From assembly GCA_021789565.1 (NCBI GenBank), contig JAJYJL010000057.1, positions 1 through 14,297 of the forward strand: 14,297 bases of DNA. The letters are read 5' to 3'. Of this stretch, positions 7,201 through 14,004 are shown in pieces; position 1 is the first letter of the stretch; each line of letters starts with the position of its first letter. Made by a program: the position numbers and the translations under genes. This DNA is from Acidobacteriota bacterium. Its GTDB lineage: Bacteria; Acidobacteriota; Terriglobia; UBA7540. The notes beneath the pieces were generated by a model. The model saw only the letters and a list, made by a program, of their open reading frames with translations. It was not told the DNA's origin and did not search any database.

Positions 7201-8273
7201 TATTTATCCTTTGAATGTTTTTCCCGATCGCTTTGCTGGATATCGATGCCGACATCTTTGGTGAATTTGCGTGCCGTGTGGTAAAGATCCATGACAATGT
7301 ACCGTTTCTGGTGATCATTGGTGACTTCATTCTTTATACTGAGGACTTCGGCGTTACTCATCGCCTCGGTGGCTCTTTTCAACTTGCTAAAGAATGAAGA
7401 TGTGGTCTCTGGGTGTCGGTCCTTGACGATTTCGAGAGCCTCTTCAAAACAGGCGCTGCCCGCGAGGAATTTCGTCCGCGCGCTCTTGTCTTTGAGAATC
7501 TCCGGCAAATCGCGTACCGCCTCGGCCCGAGGTATCTTCTCATCTCTCACCCATTCACTAAACTCTTCCTCCAAAACGAATTTGGGGGGAAGGTATTCCT
7601 TACTGGTCGCCAGGTCAGCCAGCTTTCTACTCTTCACAAACTCTACGTAGTAGCTAAACCGGCTTGGATCTGTTACTGTGTGTTTCTCCATCATTTGGTA
7701 TGCGTCGATCATATTGGTGACTTCGGCCTCTTTCAATCCAATCTGGTCAGCCAATTCTTTCGCTTTCTTCTTGTACGAGTGCGACTGTCGGTAGAGGTAG
7801 CTGGCCTGTTCATAGGGTTTCCATTCTGCCTTGCCGCGGATGTGGAGAATTCCCAAGATACCGAAGATAAGTTCATCACTAACATCGGGAGCCAGCACCT
7901 TAGCGCGGACCGAAGACCACCGATCAATTTCTGCGGGGTCTGCATGTTGAGTCGCGGCTTTCAACAGGTGCCGATACGCGCACAGGCGGGAATTGCCCTC
8001 CAAGACCTCGTTGCCCCGAACAATGATTTCCTCCAGGAGCCCACCGTTGCGCTTTATGTCCTGATACAGGTCTTTCGTCGAATCTTGCTCCCAGAGTTTC
8101 TGCTCAATCTGAACCTGGGTGATCGAACTCCCCAACTCCTTGAGGATACTGAAAATCCGGGGATTCTCTGTGTAGTAGCGCAGATCCGCAATCGGAAGCA
8201 ATCGAATTTCCGTCTCAATGCTCGTGTCGCCAACCGTGATGCTGCTCTTGGTGCCCGTTTTGCTTTCAACCAT
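7200..8273 (-). CDS. ParB/Srx-fold protein 2
   Basis: 357 residues from ATG at 8273, with a GGGGGAAG ribosome site in the 11-base gap after the SNF2 gene. Residues about 24-100 match the ParB N-terminal (ParB/sulfiredoxin) domain: LLPIADLRYYTENPR at the front and the nucleotide-binding box EGNSRLCAYR at about 93-102, corresponding to GERRxxA of ParB. A conserved HIRGKAEWKPYEQASYLYR block (about 144-162) and an HTH-like segment (LADQIGLKEAEVTNMI, about 174-189) follow, then a family-specific helical C-terminus. ParB/Srx domains bind CTP/ATP and act as clamps, ATPases or nucleases in partition and in DNA-modification defence (DndB, SspE, DpdB). It is collinear with ParB protein 1 across its length. 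Whether it is a CTPase clamp or nuclease cannot be told from sequence. Confidence 0.8.
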   Translation of the reverse strand: MVESKTGTKSSITVGDTSIETEIRLLPIADLRYYTENPRIFSILKELGSSITQVQIEQKLWEQDSTKDLYQDIKRNGGLLEEIIVRGNEVLEGNSRLCAYRHLLKAATQHADPAEIDRWSSVRAKVLAPDVSDELIFGILGILHIRGKAEWKPYEQASYLYRQSHSYKKKAKELADQIGLKEAEVTNMIDAYQMMEKHTVTDPSRFSYYVEFVKSRKLADLATSKEYLPPKFVLEEEFSEWVRDEKIPRAEAVRDLPEILKDKSARTKFLAGSACFEEALEIVKDRHPETTSSFFSKLKRATEAMSNAEVLSIKNEVTNDHQKRYIVMDLYHTARKFTKDVGIDIQQSDREKHSKDK

Positions 8274-8284
8274 GTGCTTCCCCC

Positions 8285-9730
8285 TTAAGCTCCAAGCAGG
8301 CGCAGAATATCCTCCTTCGTGAAGACGACTGGAGGCATTTGCAGATCGGTGGTATCTCCGTAGACATACTGAGCAACCACCTGTTTTCGGTATACTACAT
8401 CATCAATGTATGCGTCGATGGTTTGTTCGCCAACGAGATTGTAGATAAAGGCGGGCCTTTCTTGACTTATCCTGTGAATGCGATCTTGAGACTGGAGATA
8501 ATCCAAAAGGTTGAAATTTCGATCGAGGTAAATGGCATGATTGGCGGCGGTTAAGGTGAGTCCCTCTTTAGCCGCGGCAGGATTGGCAATGAGGACTCGA
8601 AGATCATGCTGGTGTTGGAAGCTATTCACAATTCGGGAGCGGTCTTCGATAGGAATATCACCAAAGAGCATTGCCGCCCCAAATCGGTCGTAACGTCGGC
8701 GCAGCAAGCGAATATTCTTGACAAAACAAGTCCAGATGATTGCCTTCTCGCCGCGGGTGACGACATCCTGAATAAGCTCGTCGAGGGCATGGAACTTGGC
8801 CGGGACCGGGCAATAGGCCGTGTCCAAAAGGGCCGGGTTGCTCGCGATTTCAACAAGCCGCAGCATGCGCTTGAGGATATTCTCTGCATCATCAATAACC
8901 GTTTGGCCATCTTGGTTTTGTATTTCAAGAAAGAGCTGTTGCCGTAGGCTGTCATACATCTCCCGCTGGTGCGGCTCCAATTCGACTTCGATTGTCTTGT
9001 ACGTCTTTTCGGGAAGCTGGAGCACATTCTCCTTTAGCCTGCGCATGGAAAACCCCGATAGCGCCTCGCGGAGCTTCTCCAGTCCAGTTTCATCGATCAC
9101 TGGTTCCTTGTGGGGCCGCTCTTTAATCTCAAATCTCTTGTAGAACTCCTCGGGGCTGTGCCCGAGGGTCAAGCCCCCATCCAAAAAAAACACCTGCGCC
9201 CACAAGTCGCCCGGCGAGTTGGCGATAGGAGTCCCGGTTATGATAAACCTCTTCTTGGCCAAAGCAGCAATGGAGTGAATAGCCCGAGCGGCTTTGCTTT
9301 CCGGGTTTTTAATCCTCTGCGACTCATCCAAAATGATGGCAACGGGACGAGTCAAGAGAAATCGCTTGAGCCGCTCGACTTCCGATGAGACGAGGTCGTA
9401 GTTTATGAGGTAAAAATGGGCAAACCACATGTAATGGAGCCCTTTTTGCTCTTGGCTGCCCCTCAGTACTACTGACCGTAACTGGGAATGCTTAACAATC
9501 TCCTCCTGCCAGGTCGCCAAGAGGCTCTTCTTGCAGATCACCACCGCTGACTCGATGACACCCTGAGCAAATCCCCGCAGCATCGTATCAATGATGATTT
9601 TTGTCTTGCCCAGGCCCTGCTCGTCAAAAAGGGCAGCCCAATCGCGCTGCGAAAGAAAGGTTATTGCCTCCACCTGATGGGGGAGAGGCTTGAGACGAGG
9701 CGAATAGTTGAACAGAGGACGGGATTTCAT
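8285..9730 (-). CDS. SNF2-family ATPase/translocase
   Basis: 481 residues counted from ATG at 9730, two bases after the previous stop. Longer in-frame starts up to 9832 would lie inside the nuclease gene, and the helicase homology begins at PLPHQ (about 15-19), so I prefer 9730. Two RecA domains are present. Motif I is DEQGLGKTK (36-44), motif Ia about 62-75, motif II DESQ (135-138; the usual DEAH/DESH) and motif III TGTP (165-168). Motif V is EGLTLTAANHAIYLD and motif VI QDRIHRISQ (415-423). SNF2 proteins translocate on double-stranded DNA and remodel bound proteins without strand separation. This is a minimal version with no fused nuclease; the separate PD-(D/E)XK protein just upstream is the obvious partner. 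Analogous SNF2 subunits occur in DISARM (DrmD), Zorya and Dpd systems. Confidence 0.92.
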   Translation of the reverse strand: MKSRPLFNYSPRLKPLPHQVEAITFLSQRDWAALFDEQGLGKTKIIIDTMLRGFAQGVIESAVVICKKSLLATWQEEIVKHSQLRSVVLRGSQEQKGLHYMWFAHFYLINYDLVSSEVERLKRFLLTRPVAIILDESQRIKNPESKAARAIHSIAALAKKRFIITGTPIANSPGDLWAQVFFLDGGLTLGHSPEEFYKRFEIKERPHKEPVIDETGLEKLREALSGFSMRRLKENVLQLPEKTYKTIEVELEPHQREMYDSLRQQLFLEIQNQDGQTVIDDAENILKRMLRLVEIASNPALLDTAYCPVPAKFHALDELIQDVVTRGEKAIIWTCFVKNIRLLRRRYDRFGAAMLFGDIPIEDRSRIVNSFQHQHDLRVLIANPAAAKEGLTLTAANHAIYLDRNFNLLDYLQSQDRIHRISQERPAFIYNLVGEQTIDAYIDDVVYRKQVVAQYVYGDTTDLQMPPVVFTKEDILRLLGA

Positions 9731-9732
9731 GT

Positions 9733-10152
9733 CTATTGCTTGGCCAACAAGGGCCGTGGTATCGGAAGGACTACGACTCGGCATTGTGGAATACCTAATG
9801 CACGAATGATGTTGTGAAGAATGGTCTCGCAATCTGCCGGTACTCCCACCACGACCTCACAGAGTGAGCCTGTATTGCCTACGGACGCCTGCGAAAAATC
9901 CACGAGCTGGCGGCTGGTTCGCGTCGTATGTAAATCGCCGCGCGTCTTCGCCTCCCCTATACAGAGATACGGGGGCTCGCGACGAACGCCCAGAATATCC
10001 GGACGATGTACGGTGATTGCTGGAGGCAGTCGAAAGTTTTCTCCAAACAGCCACCCTAAGGAGCTTTCAAGCGCGACCAGTTCGAACCCCCGTTGTCTGA
10101 TCACTCGTGCAACCAGAGAGACTATCAAATCATGTTCAGGAGAGGCAGTCAT
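9733..10152 (-). CDS. Small PD-(D/E)XK-fold nuclease-like protein
   Basis: 139 residues; ATG at 10152 overlaps the ParB-1 stop (ATGA). The core motif is visible: D52 in RPDILGV, then E67-A-K69 (CIGEAKT) 15 residues later, with E29 earlier and Q82 on the following helix (TSRQLVDFS). This is the two-strand Asp / Glu-x-Lys metal site of restriction-endonuclease-like and resolvase-like folds. An N-terminal helix with E6/D8 precedes it. At 139 residues it is a bare catalytic domain with no DNA-recognition part, so specificity probably comes from the SNF2 or ParB-like partners made from the same transcript. All key residues appear present. It could alternatively be a structural PD-(D/E)XK subunit. 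Confidence 0.78.
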   Translation of the reverse strand: MTASPEHDLIVSLVARVIRQRGFELVALESSLGWLFGENFRLPPAITVHRPDILGVRREPPYLCIGEAKTRGDLHTTRTSRQLVDFSQASVGNTGSLCEVVVGVPADCETILHNIIRALGIPQCRVVVLPIPRPLLAKQ

Positions 10153-11210
10153 GAGGCTTCGTTGATCTCATTCGAACCGTTATCTTCGTCTTCTTCGGAA
10201 ATCTGCTTCCATACCTGTTGGGAGATACTTGCCAATTCACCGAGGAGTCGCTTCCTTCCCGGTTGCTCTCCACTACGGATTTGCTCAATCTCGTAAAACG
10301 AAAGACGTTTGAGGCGCTCCGTCACATCTTCAATGCGTTGGAAGAGCGGTGACACGAGATCGGGCTGTGCCAATGCCAGATACGAAATGGCGCGTTCGTA
10401 GCCTTCATCAAGAAAATGACGAGTGGCGGTATCATTGTCCAGGATTTCGGTGAGGCGCCGCACATTCTCAGCACGGGGGATCCGCCCGGTGCCCACCCAA
10501 TCGCAAAAATCGCCAAGCTCGAAATCGCAATTAGCCATTTCTTGCTTGATCTTGTTGTTTCTCTCGTACTCAACAAAGTAGCTGAATTTCTGGGGATGGT
10601 AGGGGTCGTCCGGAAACTTTTTGCTGTAGAGGCCATCCATATCTCGAAACGCCCGGATTTCTGTCTCTACCTCGCCATGACCCAGACGGGTCAGCTGTTC
10701 CAGTCGCCGAACAGAATAGCCTTCCTGCTCACTAAGAATATAGAGGTACCTCGCCCGCTCGTACGCATCCCACTCGGTGACGCCTCGAAGATGTGCTTCA
10801 AGGCGGATGAAGTTGATCTGGGAGTCCTGGACTCCGATGGGCAGGAGGTTCGCGGGGATGTTTTTCCAGGTGTCACTCGATGGATGCTTTTCTGCGAGTT
10901 CCCGATAGATCAGGACCCGTGTATTCCCTTCGATCACCAAGTGTTTCCCGTTCTCTGCCGGACCCACCCAGATAGGATTGATGATCCCTTCGTTGATCTC
11001 AATTGAGTCCCGCAGCTTCGCGTAGGCTTCCGGGTTGCGGTTGACGATGGCATGTTGAATATCTTCGGAGGAAAGGGTAGCCTTCAACCGGCTATCCCGA
11101 TATAGCCCAATGCGCGGGTTATCCTCATCAAGCCGCAGTTGATCCAGAGGTATCCTGCGATGCTCAACTGTAACCGCAACTCCCTCTAGATTCACCTGAA
11201 GCTGTGCCAT
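10149..11210 (-). CDS. ParB/Srx-fold protein 1 (first gene of the six-gene operon)
   Basis: 353 residues from ATG at 11210, chosen because AGGAGG sits 8 bases upstream; the in-frame extension to 11360 has no ribosome site and crosses a terminator-like hairpin. The ParB/Srx domain occupies about 10-115 (IPLDQLRLDEDNPRIGLY, with the nucleotide box EGNTRVLIYR near 96-105). A conserved block HLRGVTEWDAYERARYLYI follows, then a short HTH (LEQLTRLGHGEVETEI). A second conserved part holds FSYFVEYERNNK and IPRAENVRRLTEIL. The same blocks occur in the same order in ParB protein 2, so the two are full-length paralogues, perhaps forming a heteromer. The acidic C-terminus (SEEDEDNGSNE) is absent from the other copy. 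Opening the operon with a strong ribosome site suggests the highest expression. The biochemical activity is not assignable. Confidence 0.8.
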   Translation of the reverse strand: MAQLQVNLEGVAVTVEHRRIPLDQLRLDEDNPRIGLYRDSRLKATLSSEDIQHAIVNRNPEAYAKLRDSIEINEGIINPIWVGPAENGKHLVIEGNTRVLIYRELAEKHPSSDTWKNIPANLLPIGVQDSQINFIRLEAHLRGVTEWDAYERARYLYILSEQEGYSVRRLEQLTRLGHGEVETEIRAFRDMDGLYSKKFPDDPYHPQKFSYFVEYERNNKIKQEMANCDFELGDFCDWVGTGRIPRAENVRRLTEILDNDTATRHFLDEGYERAISYLALAQPDLVSPLFQRIEDVTERLKRLSFYEIEQIRSGEQPGRKRLLGELASISQQVWKQISEEDEDNGSNEINEAS

Positions 11211-11215
11211 ATCAA

Positions 11216-11224
11216 CTCCCTCCT
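11216..11224 (-). promoter_or_regulatory. Strong ribosome binding site that fixes the ParB-1 start
   Basis: The minus strand reads AGGAGGGAG, with the AGGAGG core 8 bases before ATG at 11210. It decides the start against the longer reading frame. Confidence 0.8.
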
Positions 11225-11260
11225 GGCTCGGTGGTGCTTTTGGTATTGGGAACAGGCCAA

Positions 11261-11302
11261 TGAAAACAAAAACCCGCCTCGATGTCACATGACCCGAGCG
11301 GG
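11261..11302 (-). terminator. Intrinsic terminator or attenuator in the operon leader
   Basis: On the minus strand CCCGC (11302-11298) pairs with GCGGG (11277-11273). The stem can extend by TCG/CGA across one bulge, with a small inner GTC/GAC stem. It is followed at once by TTTTTGTTTT. This is a good Rho-independent terminator shape. It lies about 50 bases before the ParB-1 ATG in the same direction, so it either ends transcripts from the nuclease module to the right or works as an attenuator in the operon's own leader. Confidence 0.6.
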
Positions 11303-11589
11303 CAACGGAAGAACGCTCTTTCTGCCCTAGGTCATCATTGTGCCTCGGGCCGCGCTGCACGTTGACTGCAACCGTTGAGCGTGGCTAGTATTGTAGTATT
11401 GTGGTTTTGCGATTTGGCAGAAATTGGCAGAGCGTTCAGGAGTGCGGACGGCGCTTTGGCGCGGTTAGTCGTATTCAACCGCATGTGTGAGATCAACATG
11501 GATTCGCAGAACGGCGATTCTTATTATCGCGCCATTTGTCTCGACTGTCCATTCCTTGGAAGGTGAAGAATTCGCAACTTTTTCGACGC

Positions 11590-11745
11590 CTATACTCGCT
11601 CGGGTGCAATCACCGGTTTGCCCTGGACGAATCCACTCAGTGCCACTTCAGGCAGCTTGGTATAGTACTTCAATATCGTGGCCGGGCTGTGTCCTGTGTT
11701 CGCCATCACGACCGCTGGCGGTTGTTCAAGCTCGACGCAACGTGA
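11590..11745 (-). pseudogene. Tyrosine recombinase C-terminal remnant
   Basis: About 50 codons ending at TAG 11590 read CVELEQ, ANTGHSPATILKYYTKL and GKPVIAPERV. This matches the C-terminus of the recombinase at 14005-14297 nearly residue for residue. The GH-x4-T-x3-Y box with the nucleophile tyrosine is kept, but the upstream catalytic HxxR and everything before it is gone. The open frame continues to 11952 only by chance through the end of the GIY-YIG gene. It is the scar of an earlier integrase, and marks one edge of the two-nuclease module. Confidence 0.75.
11722..11738 (+). repeat. Direct repeat (left copy) shared with the recombinase at 14137-14153
   Basis: A 17-base identical block in the integrase-derived repeat. 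Another 15-base identity, AGCTTGGTATAGTAC, lies about 55-70 bases to its left in both copies. Overall similarity covers about 11590-11738 against 14005-14153, about 2.4 kb apart in the same orientation. Confidence 0.75.
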
Positions 11746-11780
11746 TGATGGTAGGGTGCCTACTATCCGCCGGCCGCGGT

Positions 11781-12620
11781 CTAGCCAAATTCCGCCTGCT
11801 TGAGAAGTCCACGTACATCCACGCCAAATGCCTTGGAAATGAAGTTCAGAGTCTCCGGGTGGTTTTGCAGAGACGCTCGTGCAATCCGCGGAGTAAAAAG
11901 CCCGCGGTTCCTCCTGAATTTCGCTTCCGAGGGAGCGCACGTCTTTACCCAATCTATCTGGGCAACATACTCCGCCGTTTCAGGGTCGTCGTCATATTCG
12001 AGTATCCCTTTTTCCTTCCAATTCAGTTCATCCAGTCGCTTCCCCTGGCGCGTTCTAAACGCGGATACGATGACCGCTGGTTTAGTTACCACTCCGATCC
12101 CGACGAAGCCCTTGCCTTTCAGATACGCCACGACGACATCTCCCACAACCAGACCCTGAACGGCCTCTCTCCACATTTTGTTCTCTCTGCCTCCTGCGGA
12201 GATAAATCCATACTTGCTGCACTTGGCCCAACTCCTGCCGCGGTGAGGTTCGCCGACATTGAAAAAGTATATGCCGTTCTGGCTGTCAAACCCCTGCAAG
12301 ACAAGATGCATCGTATTATGGGGCCGAAATTGTTCCGCGAAGTATCCAGATGAGACGTTTGTCAATTGTCGACCTAACTTCCAGATCAAGGTCTTTTCAA
12401 CTAATAATGCATCATGTTCGCTAAGATCTTTCGCAATGACCTTGATAATCGGCTTCAGTCCGGACCTGAGAATATCCTTGATCCTTTTCGCTTTTTCGGT
12501 GTCCTGGTCGTCGCTGAGGTGCGACGTTTTCCGCGTGCCTCGACCTTTTCCATAGTAGAATTCTTCCAGGTTGCGCGGGTCAATATAAACGTACACGTAG
12601 TAATCTGTCGATGCCTTCAT
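11781..12620 (-). CDS. GIY-YIG nuclease fused to a PUA/EVE-like domain, probable modification-dependent nuclease
   Basis: 279 residues. ATG at 12620 is chosen because AGGAG (12633-12629) lies 8 bases upstream; it is only 2 bases from the ATG at 12626, and the TTG at 12716 lacks a site. Residues about 6-95 form a LEM-3/COG3680-like GIY-YIG domain: YYVYVYID for GIY, YYGKGRG (22-28) for YIG, R30 and H34, catalytic E75 (LLVEKTLIW) and N88. Residues about 130-245 carry WAKCSKYGFISAGG, then GDVVVAYLKGKGFVGIGVV. This is the pattern of PUA/EVE-superfamily domains that bind modified bases. A reasonable role is cleavage of DNA or RNA bearing modified bases, as in type IV restriction. It lies 92 bases downstream of an EVE-like/PD-(D/E)XK gene on the same strand. 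GIY-YIG assignment good, reader domain moderate. Confidence 0.75.
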   Translation of the reverse strand: MKASTDYYVYVYIDPRNLEEFYYGKGRGTRKTSHLSDDQDTEKAKRIKDILRSGLKPIIKVIAKDLSEHDALLVEKTLIWKLGRQLTNVSSGYFAEQFRPHNTMHLVLQGFDSQNGIYFFNVGEPHRGRSWAKCSKYGFISAGGRENKMWREAVQGLVVGDVVVAYLKGKGFVGIGVVTKPAVIVSAFRTRQGKRLDELNWKEKGILEYDDDPETAEYVAQIDWVKTCAPSEAKFRRNRGLFTPRIARASLQNHPETLNFISKAFGVDVRGLLKQAEFG

Positions 12621-12627
12621 CCGCATT

Positions 12628-12634
12628 GCTCCTC
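12628..12634 (-). promoter_or_regulatory. Ribosome binding site that fixes the GIY-YIG start
   Basis: Minus strand GAGGAGC; AGGAG is 8 bases from ATG 12620. It supports the shorter protein over the 311-residue reading. Confidence 0.65.
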
Positions 12635-12712
12635 GAGTTCCACCCGTTCGGACCTCGGCCAACGCTAAGTAGGGGCCTTGATCGCATCTTTCCAAAGAGT
12701 CGTAGTGGCATA

Positions 12713-13645
12713 TCAAGATGGGCTCAGAGAAAGCCCTTCAGCAAATGAGAACGCTTCTTTGCTCTGCCAACCCAAGCTGAGCGGCATTCGTAGCTTTGCT
12801 TTCAGAACGCGCATGTATTCGATATCGTGCTCTGAGGGCTCTCTGTCGAGCAGGACGACCCAATAATCGGCCGGACGCCTACCGCGATAGTAGTTATATT
12901 CCAAAAGTTGACCCACCGCCTCTCTAATCGCCTGTGTGCTCCCAGCTCGCTGGATGATCTTGAGTTCTGCGCAATAGGTTGTGCCCGCACGCTCGAACTG
13001 GATATCAATCTGTTTCCGCTCGCGAACGACTCGGTAGCCAGATCGCTTGAGCCAGTTGTAGCAAGCGTTGGACAGCTTATTGTGAAGTCTCATTATTCGG
13101 CGGAGACTCGCTTGGGTCGTCCTTACATATCCCCTTTCCGCCAGTTGCTGGTCTAGCTGCTGGGTGCTTTTCATTCTCGGTGGTTCCGGGGTAGGAGGCA
13201 TACGCAAGAAACGCTCCAATTTCTGAACATCAGATCTCGTTAGGCGTCGATACGATTGAATGGAGTGACCTATTCCCCGGCCAAGGGCAGTAATCGGCGT
13301 TTCGCTTTGAAACTCCAATTGGCGTAGGGTGCTTTCGAGATTCGGCTGTCGAGCCGGGTCAAAGTTCTGCAAACTATTCGGGTCTCCTCTGAGGTGATAT
13401 CTACCATACACCGGGTCCGGATGCGGTAGAATGCGCTTTCCAACAATATCAATCCTCTGACGCAGGCGCCATTCTTTACGATAGCTTGCACCTCCAGAAA
13501 TGACCACCCACAGAGTATCGCGGTGGGGCTTCACGCGATCATAAAGACGCCTATTCTTCGTATACCATTGCGCATCGACCGCTTCCTCACCCCATTTCTC
13601 CCATTGCCGCCAGTACGTCTTCCAGTAGACCAAATAGTCAGCCAT
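12713..13645 (-). CDS. PD-(D/E)XK endonuclease with N-terminal EVE/PUA-like domain, probable type IV restriction enzyme
   Basis: 310 residues from ATG at 13645, preceded by AGAGG about 7 bases away. The C-terminal third is a clear restriction-endonuclease fold: H188 in the leading helix, D214 (QIDIQFE), E227-L-K229 (CAELKII), then Q246 in AVGQLLEYNYY. This is the D...ExK...QxxxY set of the Mrr/VRR-like and McrA-like nucleases. The first 85 or so residues (YLVYWKTYW, TLWVVISGG, WRLRQRIDIV) resemble a PUA/EVE-type modified-base reader. A linker region 120-180 joins them. Known fusions of this architecture cut DNA with modified bases. It is first in the two-gene nuclease module and is likely co-transcribed with the GIY-YIG gene. 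The nuclease call is strong; the reader domain is by pattern only. Confidence 0.75.
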   Translation of the reverse strand: MADYLVYWKTYWRQWEKWGEEAVDAQWYTKNRRLYDRVKPHRDTLWVVISGGASYRKEWRLRQRIDIVGKRILPHPDPVYGRYHLRGDPNSLQNFDPARQPNLESTLRQLEFQSETPITALGRGIGHSIQSYRRLTRSDVQKLERFLRMPPTPEPPRMKSTQQLDQQLAERGYVRTTQASLRRIMRLHNKLSNACYNWLKRSGYRVVRERKQIDIQFERAGTTYCAELKIIQRAGSTQAIREAVGQLLEYNYYRGRRPADYWVVLLDREPSEHDIEYMRVLKAKLRMPLSLGWQSKEAFSFAEGLSLSPS

Positions 13646-14004
13646 CTTTTGCCTCTAGAGAAGGTCTGCTAACCAGCCACCATACTCGCGAAAACCGGTA
13701 GGCTGCGCTCGACCGCACCTCGTTCACCGGCAGCCATGGATCAATCAACTAAGCAAAAACACCCGCTCTCAAACGCGCCCAACAACTGAGCGCATCAAGC
13801 AGCGGGTGCTTGTCCGATCACTAACTCTGACATTCTTCAACCGCCCAGCGAGTGGTGGGACACATCTTCGCTCCGTCTTTGGAGCCGATAGGAATGTGAG
13901 AAGAAGCGGGCGGACGATCGAGCGGGCGAGAATTGCTTGGCTTGAGTATATGAGCGTGGCTCGGAAAAGTCAAAACAGGGACCGAGATGTGAGTTCTTTC
14001 GTCT
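13646..14004. other. Intergenic region between recombinase and nuclease module
   Basis: 359 bases without a supportable gene. It contains a terminator for the recombinase at 13755-13808. The 90 bases before the nuclease start must hold its promoter, but I see no convincing -35/-10. No tRNA or obvious attachment core is visible. Confidence 0.5.
13755..13808 (-). terminator. Intrinsic terminator downstream of the tyrosine recombinase
   Basis: Minus strand: CACCCGCT (13808-13801) and AGCGGGTG (13767-13760) make a perfect 8-bp stem directly followed by TTTTT (13759-13755). The 33-base loop contains an inner GCGC/GCGC stem. It is oriented to stop transcripts arriving from the recombinase on the right, insulating the nuclease genes. 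Confidence 0.65.

Larger units (their letters stand above)
11211..11589. other. Leader/intergenic region upstream of the six-gene operon
   Basis: 379 bases with no convincing gene. It holds a strong Shine-Dalgarno for the ParB-1 gene at 11216-11224, a terminator-like hairpin at about 11261-11302, and a possible minus-strand -10-like TACAAT near 11395-11400 without a good -35. A promoter between the hairpin and the ATG would have to fit in about 50 bases and I see no clear one. The stretch 11400-11589 shows nothing I can identify. Confidence 0.5.

Noticed and set aside
7413..8288. Plus-strand open frame of about 290 codons
   Set aside because: It lies entirely opposite the ParB-2 gene, has no recognisable motifs and no ribosome site; it is a shadow of the minus-strand codons.
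11590..11952. A 120-codon minus-strand gene
   Set aside because: Only the last 50 or so codons match a tyrosine recombinase; the rest is an out-of-frame reading of the GIY-YIG gene's end, so it is annotated as a remnant.
11487..12353. Plus-strand open frame of about 288 codons
   Set aside because: It runs opposite the GIY-YIG gene and the integrase remnant, with arginine/serine-rich low-quality sequence and no family signal.
13760..13808. Integron attC-like site
   Set aside because: The inverted repeat has a CCCAAC-like element, but no matching GTTRRRY core or second arm pair; a T-run after the stem fits an intrinsic terminator better.
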